From positions 62,001-126,000 of the forward strand of contig NZ_VBTZ01000002.1 of assembly GCF_005771425.1 (NCBI RefSeq): 64,000 nucleotides of DNA. The letters run 5' to 3'. Every line of letters begins with the position of its first letter. Position 1 is the stretch's first letter. Source of the stretch: Methylocystis sp. B8 (GTDB lineage: Bacteria > Pseudomonadota > Alphaproteobacteria > Rhizobiales > Beijerinckiaceae). Made by a program: the position numbers and the translations under genes. The notes below the pieces were generated by a model. That model saw nothing but the letters and a program-made list of their open reading frames with translations, had not been told where the DNA came from and did not search any database. Shown here piece by piece: positions 22,370 to 31,231 of the stretch.

Positions 22370-23196
22370 GCGAAATCGCTGCGCCCAGTGGCTTCACCCT
22401 TCGCCAATATCTGATCTGTCTCTCGGGAGTCGTCTGGCGCGAGGGCTTACGCTTTCTGCATCAGCGCGAACGCTTCGTCTCCGCGCTGGTGCGGCCGCTC
22501 GTTTGGCTCTTCATCTTCGCGGCGGGCTTCCGGCAGGTGCTCGGCGTGTCGATCATCCCGCCTTACGAGACCTACGTGCTCTATGAGGTCTATATCGCAC
22601 CGGGCCTCATGGCGATGATCCAGCTCTTCAATGGCATGCAATCCTCGCTCTCAATGGTTTACGACCGCGAGATGGGCAATATGCGCACGCTGCTCGTCTC
22701 GCCCTTTCCGCGCTGGTTTCTTCTCGGCTCCAAACTTTTGGCGGGCGTCGCCGTCTCGATTTTGCAGGTCTACGCCTTCCTGCTGATCGCCTATTTCTGG
22801 GAGATCGAGCCGCCGTCGAAATGGGGCTATGTCACGGTGCTGCCGGCGCTCGCGCTCAGCGGATTGATGCTCGGCGCACTCGGCATGCTGCTGTCGTCGC
22901 TGATCAAACAGCTCGAAAATTTTGCGGGCGTGATGAACTTCGTCATCTTCCCAATGTTCTTCGCGTCCTCCGCGCTCTATCCGCTGTGGCGCGTGAAAGA
23001 GTCGAGCCCATGGCTCTATTATGTATGCGAAGTCAATCCGTTCACCCATGCGGTCGAACTGATCCGCTTCGCTTTTTATGAGAAGGTTGCATGGACCTCG
23101 CTCGCAATCGTATTCGCCTATACGAGCGCGTTCCTCGTCGCCGCCATCCTCGCCTATGATCCCGCGCGCGGCATGCTGATGCGCAGGGGCGGCTAG
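22366..23196 (+). CDS. lutF: ABC transporter permease, PQQ/lanthanide cluster (LutF-like)
   Basis: 276-residue ABC-2 type permease with six hydrophobic helices: VRPLVWLFIFAAGFRQVLG, YIAPGLMAMIQLFNGMQSSL, LLAGVAVSILQVYAFLLIAY, LPALALSGLMLGALGMLLS, NFVIFPMFFASSALYPLW and AYTSAFLVAAILAYDPARG. YDREMGNMRTLLVSPFPRWF is the conserved cytosolic loop. It pairs with the ATPase by a 4-bp overlap. ABC-2 permeases are usually exporters, yet genetic work in Methylorubrum assigns the equivalent system to lanthanide uptake, so direction here is open. Last gene of the plus-strand cluster; a convergent gene follows 10 bp later. Confidence 0.87.
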   Translation: MSEIAAPSGFTLRQYLICLSGVVWREGLRFLHQRERFVSALVRPLVWLFIFAAGFRQVLGVSIIPPYETYVLYEVYIAPGLMAMIQLFNGMQSSLSMVYDREMGNMRTLLVSPFPRWFLLGSKLLAGVAVSILQVYAFLLIAYFWEIEPPSKWGYVTVLPALALSGLMLGALGMLLSSLIKQLENFAGVMNFVIFPMFFASSALYPLWRVKESSPWLYYVCEVNPFTHAVELIRFAFYEKVAWTSLAIVFAYTSAFLVAAILAYDPARGMLMRRGG

Positions 23197-23206
23197 GCCG
23201 CCTCAG

Positions 23207-24112
23207 CTACTTCTTCTCGTCCTTCTTGGCGTTCTCCGCAGCGACTTCCTCGACGACAGCCTGCGGCAGCTTGACGCCCGACGCGAGCTGCGCGCCGAGC
23301 GCGATGGCGCGCGCCTCCGTCAATCTCAAGGCGCAATAGCCGAAATCCGGCTCGCGCGCATAGGACCGGCACACTTCCTCACGCCAAGAGGAGAAGCCCG
23401 CCTGCTCCTTGACGAGGAAATTGCGTATCGCCTTTTCTTTTTTATTGCGATCATAGAGCGCGCGAAAATTGTTGCGGACGGTCGTTTCGACGCGCGCGCG
23501 GGCGCCAAGCATCTCTTCGCCCTTCTTGGGGTCGATTTCGTCCGCGCCCATCCCCCAAAGACCTTCGGGATCTGCGCGGCAGCCCGCTTCCTTCAGTTCA
23601 CAGGCCTTCCCCTCATTGGTGACGAGGATCGCGCCGTCGAGCACGCTGAATGTGAAGGGACAGGCGGGAAACGCGACCTGATAGCGGCGCAGTCCGGTAT
23701 CGCTCTCGCGTGCCGTCAGCTTCAATGGCATCCCGGCGACTTCGACACGGCAGGATTCTCCGGAGCGCCGCAAATCATCCCCGACGAGCGTGAGTTTCGC
23801 GACCTGCAGGTCCGCCCCCGCTCGGGAGAATTCTATGGCGCTTCCCTCGCCATCCTCTTTGAGAATCTTCCCGACGATGGCGTCTTCCGTCGGAGCCTTC
23901 GGCATGATCGCCGGCCCCGCGGCCGCGCCCATCTCGCTGCCAACGCCCTTTTTCTTTGAGGGGCTTGCGACAGTTCCCTCGGGCGTCGGGGCCACTGCTC
24001 CGGGAAGCACAAGCTGAGCTCTGGCCGAGGCGACGCCCGCAGCGATCAGCGCCGCGGCCCCAAAAACGCGGACGCGGCGCGCGGCCGGAGTTCGAAACCA
24101 AAATCCAAACAT
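23207..24112 (-). CDS. Exported protein of unknown function with C-terminal LprI-like segment
   Basis: 301 residues. The N-terminus MFGFWFRTPAARRVRVFGAA then LIAAGVASARA looks like a signal peptide; a proline/alanine-rich linker follows (about 30-75). The middle (about 75-180) resembles a small beta domain with cysteines at CRVEVAG, FPACPF, ACELKE and GCRAD. The C-terminal third has NFRALYDRNKKEKAIRNFLV and SSWREEVCRSYAREPDFG, spacing like LprI/DUF1311 lysozyme-inhibitor-type proteins, but the match is loose. ATG 24112 is preferred over the GTG four codons earlier. Convergent with the ABC permease; no link to it is implied. Confidence 0.7.
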   Translation of the reverse strand: MFGFWFRTPAARRVRVFGAAALIAAGVASARAQLVLPGAVAPTPEGTVASPSKKKGVGSEMGAAAGPAIMPKAPTEDAIVGKILKEDGEGSAIEFSRAGADLQVAKLTLVGDDLRRSGESCRVEVAGMPLKLTARESDTGLRRYQVAFPACPFTFSVLDGAILVTNEGKACELKEAGCRADPEGLWGMGADEIDPKKGEEMLGARARVETTVRNNFRALYDRNKKEKAIRNFLVKEQAGFSSWREEVCRSYAREPDFGYCALRLTEARAIALGAQLASGVKLPQAVVEEVAAENAKKDEKK

Positions 24113-24168
24113 GGCGATCGCCACCCCTCGGCCGCAGCCTTGCCCCTGCCCTTGCGGCGAGGCGCGCG

Positions 24169-24708
24169 CTATCGAGGCGCGAGCACCATCACCATCTGCC
24201 GTCCTTCCATGGACGGTTCGAGTTCGACCTTCGCCAGCGTGGCGGTCTCCGCCTTCACGCGCGACAGAAGCCGGTAGCCAATGTCCTGATGCGCAATTTC
24301 GCGGCCGCGAAAGCGAAGGGTGACCTTAACCTTGTCGCCTTCTTCGAAGAAGCGGCGCACAGCCTTCATTTTCACATCGTAATCGTGGTCATCGATGCCC
24401 GGCCGAAGCTTAATTTCCTTAACTTCGACAACCTTTTGCTTCTTGCGCGCCTCGGCGGCTTTCTTCTGCTCGGCGAAGCGAAAACGCCCGTAATCAAGGA
24501 TTTTGCAGACGGGAGGAGTGGAATTGGGCGCGATCTCGACGAGGTCTAGCCCAGTCGTTTCGGCCATGGTCAGCGCCTCCGGCAATTGGACGACGCCGTG
24601 ATTTTTCCCCTCGGAATCGATTAGCTGCACTTCTCGCGCGCGAATTTCCCGATTGATACGCGGCCCTTCCTTCTGCGGGGCTGCGACGCTCTTCATTGGA
24701 CGGCGAAT
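24169..24708 (-). CDS. infC: Translation initiation factor IF-3, probable ATT start
   Basis: IF-3 binds the 30S subunit, discriminates start codons and prevents premature 50S joining. Both domains are present: N-terminal [20 protein letters not shown] and the IF3-N helix, and C-terminal [19 protein letters not shown] with [21 protein letters not shown]. The first ATG gives MKSVAAPQK, but four codons upstream an ATT reads in frame (I/M-RRPMKS) and lies 5 bases after AAGGAGATG, whereas the ATG has no site at proper distance. IF-3 genes classically use rare start codons for autoregulation, and related IF-3 proteins begin MRRP. I therefore place the start at 24708. Confidence 0.93.
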   Translation of the reverse strand: MRRPMKSVAAPQKEGPRINREIRAREVQLIDSEGKNHGVVQLPEALTMAETTGLDLVEIAPNSTPPVCKILDYGRFRFAEQKKAAEARKKQKVVEVKEIKLRPGIDDHDYDVKMKAVRRFFEEGDKVKVTLRFRGREIAHQDIGYRLLSRVKAETATLAKVELEPSMEGRQMVMVLAPR

Positions 24709-24866
24709 GGATCATCTCCTTCTCTTGGCCAAAAGCCGGCCGCTGAGCCATAGGCGCAAAACAGCGACCGCCGGACGCGCCGTCCGGGACCATGGAAGAG
24801 ATTCCCACGACAGCGCGTCAAGTCAACCTTTCGGGGCGCTCGGGCGTCCCTTTTTCGCAACGAACG

Positions 24867-25751
24867 TCAAATATTTTGCAAGAAGGCCAAAATCAGCGCG
24901 TTAACCCTTTCGGGCGCGTCTTCCGGCGTCCAATGCGACACGCCCGGCAGTTTTTCGATTCGAAGATTGCGAACGTAGCGATCTATGCCATCGAGACAGG
25001 ATTCGCCGAGCGCCACATCATTCAGCCCCCAAACGACAAGCGTGGGCGCATCTACTGGCAAGTCGAGGTCTTCCGCCTCAAGAATGTCGCTCCCTGCGGC
25101 GCGATACCAATTGAGCATCGCTGTCGCCGCGCCAGGCGCCGACACATTGGCGCGATAGATGTCCATCTCCTCTTTCGAGAAGACTCCTTCTCGGCCCGCG
25201 GCAAATTGCATCAGCCGCTCAGCGAGCGCGCCGCGGCGCGCCGACAACAGCCGATCAGGGAGCCAAGGCAGCTGAAAGAAGGCCGCATAGGCGGACTTGA
25301 ACTTCTGTCGCCATTGTTCTTCGAGCGCGCGCCGGAAGCACAGAGGGTGCGGAATATTGAGAGCAACCAGAGCGTCGATACGGCGCAATTTGCGAATGGC
25401 GACGACCCAGGCGATGAAACCGCCCCAGTCATGGCCGATGAGCGAGACCGAGGTGGGATTCGCCGCATCGATCAGTCCAGCAACATCCCTCGTCAGCGCC
25501 TCCAGTGAATAGGCGTCTTTTTCTAACGGGCGCGTCGTCGCGCCATAGCCCCGCTGATTGACTGCCCAGACGCGATGTCCCACGGCCACGAGCGGGCCGA
25601 CAAGATGACGCCACATGACGGCGTGCTCAGGAAAGCCATGCAGAAGGAGCGCGAGCCGATCGCCCGCGCCCGCTTCGAAAATCTCGAATTCGATTCCGTT
25701 GGCTGGAACGACGATGCGGCGCGCTCCCAGAAGCGTCGCCGCCGACCTCAC
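24867..25751 (-). CDS. Alpha/beta hydrolase, epoxide hydrolase/haloalkane dehalogenase-like
   Basis: About 294 residues. The oxyanion motif LLHGFPEHAVMWRHL is near residue 35, the nucleophile elbow is GHDWGGFIAW (catalytic aspartate), WGLNDVAL carries a probable acid residue, and GVSHWTPEDAPE holds the catalytic histidine. An aspartate nucleophile points to epoxide hydrolase or dehalogenase chemistry instead of an esterase. Substrate is unknown. The start is uncertain: I chose GTG 25751, which overlaps the stop of the upstream zinc-ribbon gene as GTGA; a TTG eight codons earlier is the only other option nearby. Confidence 0.85.
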   Translation of the reverse strand: MRSAATLLGARRIVVPANGIEFEIFEAGAGDRLALLLHGFPEHAVMWRHLVGPLVAVGHRVWAVNQRGYGATTRPLEKDAYSLEALTRDVAGLIDAANPTSVSLIGHDWGGFIAWVVAIRKLRRIDALVALNIPHPLCFRRALEEQWRQKFKSAYAAFFQLPWLPDRLLSARRGALAERLMQFAAGREGVFSKEEMDIYRANVSAPGAATAMLNWYRAAGSDILEAEDLDLPVDAPTLVVWGLNDVALGESCLDGIDRYVRNLRIEKLPGVSHWTPEDAPERVNALILAFLQNI

Positions 25752-25972
25752 ATTTGACCCGCTAATGCCGGGCAACTCGGACAGGGCGCGCCACCCGTCA
25801 TGGCGGCGCAGGTCTCACCGGACTCTCCGCCTGCGGCGGGTCGGGCGATGAGCGACAGCTGGCGCTCGACATGGGCGCCGCCGCAAGACGGGCATGCGGG
25901 CGTTTCATCAAAACGCGACAGAGTTTCGAACTCATGCGCACAATCATTGCAGCGATAGGCGAAAAGCGGCAT
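25748..25972 (-). CDS. FmdB-type zinc ribbon protein
   Basis: 74-residue protein of the FmdB putative regulatory family: MPLFAYRCNDCAHEFE and PACPSCGGAHVERQL give two CxxC knuckles that should bind one zinc. The tail has GAPCPSCPAL, a third CxxC, seen in some members. First named in methanogens next to formylmethanofuran dehydrogenase genes, the family is widespread and its role is unproven. It is upstream of and overlaps the hydrolase gene. Confidence 0.88.
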   Translation of the reverse strand: MPLFAYRCNDCAHEFETLSRFDETPACPSCGGAHVERQLSLIARPAAGGESGETCAAMTGGAPCPSCPALAGQM

Positions 25973-26125
25973 TAGCCCCTCAGATTTGCCGAATGGACGT
26001 CCTGCAATTTACCGGCCCGCTCGCTTCGCGACAAGCCATAGCGTCGTGGCGCGACGCGGTAGATGGCCGCGCGGCGCTCCGGGCACGCTAGATTCCATGT
26101 GACGAATCGTATCAGGGAAATTCAG

Positions 26126-27865
26126 ATGACCTACCGCGCGCCGCTCGACGACATTCTCTTCGCCATCCGCCTCGCGGCCGGCGAAGGCGCGATCGAGCCT
26201 GGCGGCATCTATGGCGACCTTGCCGACGGCGTCGCCGGACAGACGCTGACCGAAGCGGGCAAATTCGCAGAAGAAGTTCTCCTGCCGCTCGACAAGATCG
26301 GCGATCGCGTGGGCGCCACATATGCGAATGGCGCGGTCACGACGGCTCCCGGTTGGCGCGAGGCCTACGCTCAATGGAAAGAAGGCGGCTGGAACGCCAT
26401 CGCCGCCGCACAGGAATATGGCGGTCTGGACCTCCCCGCGCTGCTCAACGCCGGCTGCACCGAGATTTGGAACGCCGCCAACATGGCGTTCGCCGTTTGC
26501 CCGTTGCTCGGCCATGGCGCGATCGAGGCGATGGAGGCGCATGCCAGCGACGCGCTGAAGGAGACCTACCTGCGCAAGATCGTCAGCGGCGAATGGACCG
26601 CGACGATGAATCTGACGGAGCCCGGCGCCGGATCGGACCTCGGTTTGATGCGGACGCGCGCCGAACGCGCCGATGACGGCTCCTATCGCCTTTTCGGACA
26701 GAAGATCTTTATCACCTATGGCGAGCATGATCTTGCGCCGAACATCGTGCATCTCGTGCTTGCGCGCCTCTCGGGCGCGCCGGAAGGCACGCGCGGCATC
26801 TCGCTCTTTCTGGCGCCGAAATACTTGCCCGACGAAACCGGCGCCTTCACGCGGCGCAACGACCTGCGCTGCGGCGGGATCGAGCATAAGCTTGGAATAC
26901 ACGGTTCGCCGACCTGCACCATGATCTATGGCGATGAAAACGGGGCCGTCGCTTTTCTCATCGGCGAGGAGAACAAGGGCCTCGCCTGCATGTTCACGAT
27001 GATGAACAACGCCCGCCTGGCGGTGGGCCTGCAAGGCGTCGCGCTCGCCGAACGCGCGACGCAAATGGCGCTTGGCTACGCCCGCGAGCGCAAACAGGGA
27101 CGCGCGCCCGGCGCCAGGGAGACGAGCGCGATCATCGAGCATCCCGACGTCGCGCGCATGTTGCTGACGATGGCCAGTCTCACTGCGGCGGCGCGGGCGA
27201 TCTGCTACGAGACGGCCGCCGCCATCGATTGCGCGCGGCACGAAGGCGATCCGGCATACGCCGCGGCGGCGCAAGAGCGCGCCAGTCTGCTGACGCCCGT
27301 CGCCAAGGCTTTCTCGACCGATATCGCCAATGAGACGACATCGCTCGCCATCCAAGTCTTCGGCGGCATGGGCTATATCGAGGAGACCGGCGTCGCGCAG
27401 CTCATGCGCGACGCGCGCATCTGCGCGATCTATGAAGGCACGAACGGCATTCAGGCGATTGATCTCGTCACGCGCAAGATCCGCGGCGGCGACGGCGCGG
27501 CGCTCGCACGCGAGATCGAGGATATGCGCGCCATCGCGCGCGACGCCGACTTCTCGCACGAAGCGTTGCGTGAATCCGTGGAGGCGCTGGCGCAGGCGAG
27601 CGAATTTCTGCCGAAAGCCGAACTCGCGGGCGCGCTTGCTGGCGCGACGCCCTATTTGCGCCTTTTCGCGTTGGCGCGCGGCGCGACGCTGCTCGTGAAA
27701 GGCGCGAAACTCGCGCAGCGCGAGGCCGATGCGAACGCGGCGCGCTATGCCGCGCTCGCCCGCTTCTTTGCCGAGAACATCGCCGTCGCCGCGCCGGGCT
27801 TGGCGAAGACCGTGATCGAAGGCGGCGCATCGGCGAATGAGTCGCATGCAGCGCTTGGTGAATAG
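26126..27865 (+). CDS. Acyl-CoA dehydrogenase (large C-terminal-extended type)
   Basis: FAD enzyme that oxidises an acyl-CoA to the enoyl-CoA and passes electrons to ETF. The 579 residues are longer than classical members (about 380) because of a C-terminal extension, as in the DmdC/FadE-like group. Visible motifs are TATMNLTEPGAGSDLGLMRT (FAD site), GQKIFITYGEHDL, GLACMFTMMNNARLAVGLQG, and VFGGMGYIEETGVAQLMRD followed by RICAIYEGTNGIQA, where Glu is the probable catalytic base. The start is ATG 26126 with AGGGAAA upstream; an upstream ATG at 26063 is in frame but unlikely. Substrate unknown. Confidence 0.93.
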   Translation: MTYRAPLDDILFAIRLAAGEGAIEPGGIYGDLADGVAGQTLTEAGKFAEEVLLPLDKIGDRVGATYANGAVTTAPGWREAYAQWKEGGWNAIAAAQEYGGLDLPALLNAGCTEIWNAANMAFAVCPLLGHGAIEAMEAHASDALKETYLRKIVSGEWTATMNLTEPGAGSDLGLMRTRAERADDGSYRLFGQKIFITYGEHDLAPNIVHLVLARLSGAPEGTRGISLFLAPKYLPDETGAFTRRNDLRCGGIEHKLGIHGSPTCTMIYGDENGAVAFLIGEENKGLACMFTMMNNARLAVGLQGVALAERATQMALGYARERKQGRAPGARETSAIIEHPDVARMLLTMASLTAAARAICYETAAAIDCARHEGDPAYAAAAQERASLLTPVAKAFSTDIANETTSLAIQVFGGMGYIEETGVAQLMRDARICAIYEGTNGIQAIDLVTRKIRGGDGAALAREIEDMRAIARDADFSHEALRESVEALAQASEFLPKAELAGALAGATPYLRLFALARGATLLVKGAKLAQREADANAARYAALARFFAENIAVAAPGLAKTVIEGGASANESHAALGE

Positions 27866-27901
27866 GCGGAGCTATCGCAAGGGTCCAACAACGTCAAACT
27901 G

Positions 27902-29368
27902 TTAGGCGCCCAAGAACTCTCGCAGCGCCTGCTGCTGCGGCGCGCTCATATGCAGCCCGAGCTTTGACCGCCGCCACAGAATGTCTTCCGCCGTGCGCGC
28001 CCATTCCTTTTCGCGCAGATAAGCGATCTCCGCCTCTGTCAGGCCGTAACCAAAGTCGCGACCGAGATCACCGAACGTCCGCGCATTCTTCAAAATCTCG
28101 AACAGGCGCGTCCCGTAAGCGCGCGCGAGGCGCAGCGCCAGTTCATCGCCAAGAAACGGCTTGTCGCGTTTGAGATCATCGAGAAAGCGATCGAAACCCT
28201 GCGGCATGTCGCCGCCAGGAAAAACTGCGCCAGCCGTCCAGGCTTCTCCCCGCGCGGGAAGAAATGCGGCGAGCTGGTCAAGCGCATGTTCGGCGAGCCG
28301 GCGCGCCGTCGTGATCTTGCCGCCGAAGATGGAGAGCGACGGCGCTCCATTTTCGGGCGTATCGAGATCGAAAGCATAGTCGCGCGTTACCACCGACGCT
28401 TTAAGCGAACCGTCATCGTAGAGCGGCCGAAGCCCCGCGAAACTCGATACGATGTCGGCGCAAGTCGCTGGTTTCCGCAAAAAATGATTCAGCGAATTGA
28501 GAAGATAGTCCATCTCGGCGTCGCTGATCGCCACGGCGCCGGGCGGACCCTCATAAGAGACGTCGGTCGTGCCGACGAGCGTAAAGTCGTGTTCGTAGGG
28601 AATCGCGAAGACAATGCGGCCATCCGGATTTTGAAGGATGTAGGCTTGCGGACCTTCGAAGAGCTTGCGCAGAACGAGATGCGAGCCCTTCACCAGCCGC
28701 ACATGTTTGCGCGAATGGATGCGCAGCGCATCTTCGAGCACCTGCGACACCCAGGGACCAGCGGCATTGACGAGAACCCGCGCCTCGATTGCCTCTCCGC
28801 CTTCGAGCGTTGCGCGCCAACGGTCGCCCTGCCGCTCGGCACGAATAAGCTTTGCGCCGACGTTGATCGTCGCGCCGCGCTCGGCCGCGTCGCGCGCGTT
28901 CAAAACGACGAGGCGTGAATCGTCCACCCAGCAATCGGCGTAAGTGAAGCCGACGCGATAAATGTCGCGAAGCGGCGCGCCGAGCGCGTCGCCGGCAAGC
29001 GTCACCATATGCGAGCCTTCGAGACGCTTGCGCCGTGCAAGGTGGTCGTAAAGAAAAAGCCCCAGTCTCAGCAGCCAGACTGGCCGCAGCCCCTTCTCAT
29101 AAGGCAGCACAAATTTTAACGGCCAGATGATGTGCGGCGCGGCGGCGAGCAGTAGTTCGCGCTCGGCGAGCGCTTCATGCACGAGCCGAAATTCATAAAG
29201 CTCAAGATAGCGCAACCCGCCATGGATGAGCTTCGTCGAGGCTGACGACGTGCCTTGCGCGAGGTCGCCCTGCTCGACAAGCCTGACGGACAGGCCGCGG
29301 CCGGCGGCGTCGCGGGCGATGGCGCAGCCGTTGATCCCGCCGCCGACGATGAGAAGATCGTAGATCAT
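27902..29368 (-). CDS. glpD: Aerobic glycerol-3-phosphate dehydrogenase
   Basis: FAD enzyme at the inner membrane that oxidises sn-glycerol-3-phosphate to dihydroxyacetone phosphate and reduces ubiquinone. The 488 residues are standard. DLLIVGGGINGCAIARDAAG is the FAD fold; TSSASTKLIHGGLRYLE and GAKLIRAERQGDRW follow; IVFAIPYEHDFTLVGTTDV and FAGLRPLYDD are conserved active-site segments. The C-terminal accessory domain ends with EDILWRRSKLGLHM. It stands alone, with no glpK or glpR nearby. Confidence 0.95.
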   Translation of the reverse strand: MIYDLLIVGGGINGCAIARDAAGRGLSVRLVEQGDLAQGTSSASTKLIHGGLRYLELYEFRLVHEALAERELLLAAAPHIIWPLKFVLPYEKGLRPVWLLRLGLFLYDHLARRKRLEGSHMVTLAGDALGAPLRDIYRVGFTYADCWVDDSRLVVLNARDAAERGATINVGAKLIRAERQGDRWRATLEGGEAIEARVLVNAAGPWVSQVLEDALRIHSRKHVRLVKGSHLVLRKLFEGPQAYILQNPDGRIVFAIPYEHDFTLVGTTDVSYEGPPGAVAISDAEMDYLLNSLNHFLRKPATCADIVSSFAGLRPLYDDGSLKASVVTRDYAFDLDTPENGAPSLSIFGGKITTARRLAEHALDQLAAFLPARGEAWTAGAVFPGGDMPQGFDRFLDDLKRDKPFLGDELALRLARAYGTRLFEILKNARTFGDLGRDFGYGLTEAEIAYLREKEWARTAEDILWRRSKLGLHMSAPQQQALREFLGA

Positions 29369-29401
29369 GGCGTCTCGATTCGAAGCGCCATGACTATAGA
29401 C

Positions 29402-30712
29402 CTAAGCCTGCGGGCGGCCCGCCTGCTTATGACGGGCGCCGCCGTTTGCGCGCCGTCTCTGGCCGTTTGGGGCGCCGGGCCGCTTGGCCGTGGGACGCTG
29501 TCCATCGCGACGCGGATGCTGCGCGCCGTTGCGATGCGGAGCCGGCGCGCGGCGTATCGGTTCGCCCTCGTCGTGCCGCGCATCGGGGCTGCGCCGGTCG
29601 GTGCATTCAAGCGTCTGGCGCGTCAGCTTTTCGATGGCGCGCAGCAGCGGGCGCTCGCCATTATCGCAGAGCGAAATCGCCTTGCCGGCCGCGCCGGCGC
29701 GCGCGGTGCGGCCGATGCGATGCACATAGGCTTCGGCGACTTCCGGCAATTCGTAATTGACGACATGGCTAACGCCGTCGACGTCGATGCCGCGCGCGGC
29801 GATGTCGGTCGCGACAAGCACGCGCGTGCGGCCCTTGCGGAACGCGTCCAGCGCGCGCAGACGCTGACTCTGGCTCTTATTGCCGTGAATAGCGTCGGCG
29901 CCGACGCCAGCGCTTTCAAGGTGCTGCGCGACGCGATCGGCGCCGCGCTTGGTGCGCGTAAACACGATCGCGCGCGAGATTTCTCGGTCGCCCAGCAATT
30001 CCAACAGCAAGTCCCGCTTGGCGTTGCTCGCAACGAGATAAACGTGCTGCGCGACGCGCTCGGCGGTGGTCGCCGCCGGCGTCACTGACACTTTCACTGG
30101 GTCATGCAGCATATCGTCGGCGAGCGCAGCGATTTCCCGAGGCATGGTCGCCGAAAACAGCAGCGTCTGGCGGCGCTTCGGCAGTTTCGCGACGATCTGG
30201 CGGATCGGAACGATGAATCCGAGATCGAGCATATGATCGGCTTCGTCGAGCACGAGCGCCTCGGTCGCCGCAAGTTTCAGCCTGCCGCTGCCGATATGGT
30301 CGAGAAGCCGGCCGGGCGTCGCCACAAGCACGTCGAGGCCGCGCGCCAGCATGTCGATTTGCGGACGATGCGACACGCCGCCGACGATGACGCCGACGCT
30401 TGGACGAAAGAACTGTCCATAGGCGCGGAAACTGTCGGCGATCTGAGTCGCGAGTTCACGCGTCGGCGCGAGAATGAGCGCGCGCGTCGTATTGGGCGCA
30501 GCGCGGCGCCGATCGGCGAGCAGCCGGTGCAAGATCGGCAAAGCGAAAGCCGCCGTCTTGCCGGTGCCCGTCTGGGCAACGCCGAGAAGGTCGCGCCCTT
30601 GCAAGAGAGCGGGAATGGCCTGCGCCTGAACCGGCGTAGGCGTGTGGTAGTTTTCGCGCGAAAGCGCGCGCAGCAGGATCTCGTTCAAGCCGAGATCGGA
30701 GAATGTCGTCAC
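29402..30712 (-). CDS. DEAD-box ATP-dependent RNA helicase (RhlE-like)
   Basis: All helicase motifs are present: the Q motif (TPTPVQAQAIPALLQ), AQTGTGKT (I), PTRELATQ (Ia), TPGRLLDH (Ib), VLDEADHMLD (II), SATMP (III), and ARGIDVDGVSHVVNYE and YVHRIGRTARAG (V, VI). After about residue 375 the tail is basic and low complexity (RRAPAPHRNGAQHPRRDGQR), typical of RhlE-type RNA-binding tails. The long open frame to 30928 encodes an arginine-rich leader without family resemblance; I set the start at GTG 30712 (VTTFSDLGLNEILL), without a strong ribosome-binding site. A tandem CAACAACTGAA lies just ahead of it. Confidence 0.9.
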   Translation of the reverse strand: MTTFSDLGLNEILLRALSRENYHTPTPVQAQAIPALLQGRDLLGVAQTGTGKTAAFALPILHRLLADRRRAAPNTTRALILAPTRELATQIADSFRAYGQFFRPSVGVIVGGVSHRPQIDMLARGLDVLVATPGRLLDHIGSGRLKLAATEALVLDEADHMLDLGFIVPIRQIVAKLPKRRQTLLFSATMPREIAALADDMLHDPVKVSVTPAATTAERVAQHVYLVASNAKRDLLLELLGDREISRAIVFTRTKRGADRVAQHLESAGVGADAIHGNKSQSQRLRALDAFRKGRTRVLVATDIAARGIDVDGVSHVVNYELPEVAEAYVHRIGRTARAGAAGKAISLCDNGERPLLRAIEKLTRQTLECTDRRSPDARHDEGEPIRRAPAPHRNGAQHPRRDGQRPTAKRPGAPNGQRRRANGGARHKQAGRPQA

Positions 30713-30980
30713 TTCAGTTGTTGCTTTCAGTTGTTGATTCGAGCCGCAACGACCGGCGCGTGAATGCGCCGGACCAGGGCTAAAGAGAGCGGCCCCGCGT
30801 AATGGCCGTCGGCGTAAGGAAAGGGGGCGCTCGACAGCTCGTCGACGAAACGTCGACCATACGCGGCTGGAGCGCCTCATGCTGCGGCGCAGCACCCGCT
30901 TGATACAGGAGCGCTGCGTGGCGGTCAATGCGGAGCAACAATGCGGGCAGGAGAGTCGGGTGAAGGAGAAGCGTTCTCGC

Positions 30981-31123
30981 CCTCATCCTGAGGAGGCGGC
31001 GCAGCCGCTGTCTCGAAGGACGACGGCGAGTTCCGGGCGGCGCTAGAAGTTTTCCTTGTCCTTCGAGACGCCCGCGCCGACCTCGGGTAAACCCAAGACC
31101 GGCGCCGGCTCCTCAGGATGAGG
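30981..31123 (+). repeat. Long palindromic repeat (CCTCATCCTGAGGAG family)
   Basis: Outer arms CCTCATCCTGAGGAG (30981-30995) and CTCCTCAGGATGAGG (31109-31123) are exact inverted copies; inner arms GTCTCGAAGGAC (31010-31021) and GTCCTTCGAGAC (31058-31069) are also exact. This is a common alphaproteobacterial repeat. It lies in the 519-bp gap between the divergent helicase and MgtC-like genes; the remainder of the gap shows no gene or clear promoter. Confidence 0.85.
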
Positions 31124-31231
31124 AAACCTTCACCCGATCATCCTGGAAGAACGCAGAATTTCGTCGGCCGCGACAACTCTTGTCCGCTCCCCTATAAACC
31201 GGCAAAGCGAAACGCCGATGGATTAAGCGCT

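Noticed and set aside
26009-27847. A 612-codon minus-strand open frame opposite the acyl-CoA dehydrogenase gene
   Set aside because: It is antisense to a gene with clear family motifs, is dominated by arginine, alanine and glycine as expected of a GC-rich shadow, and shows no domain.
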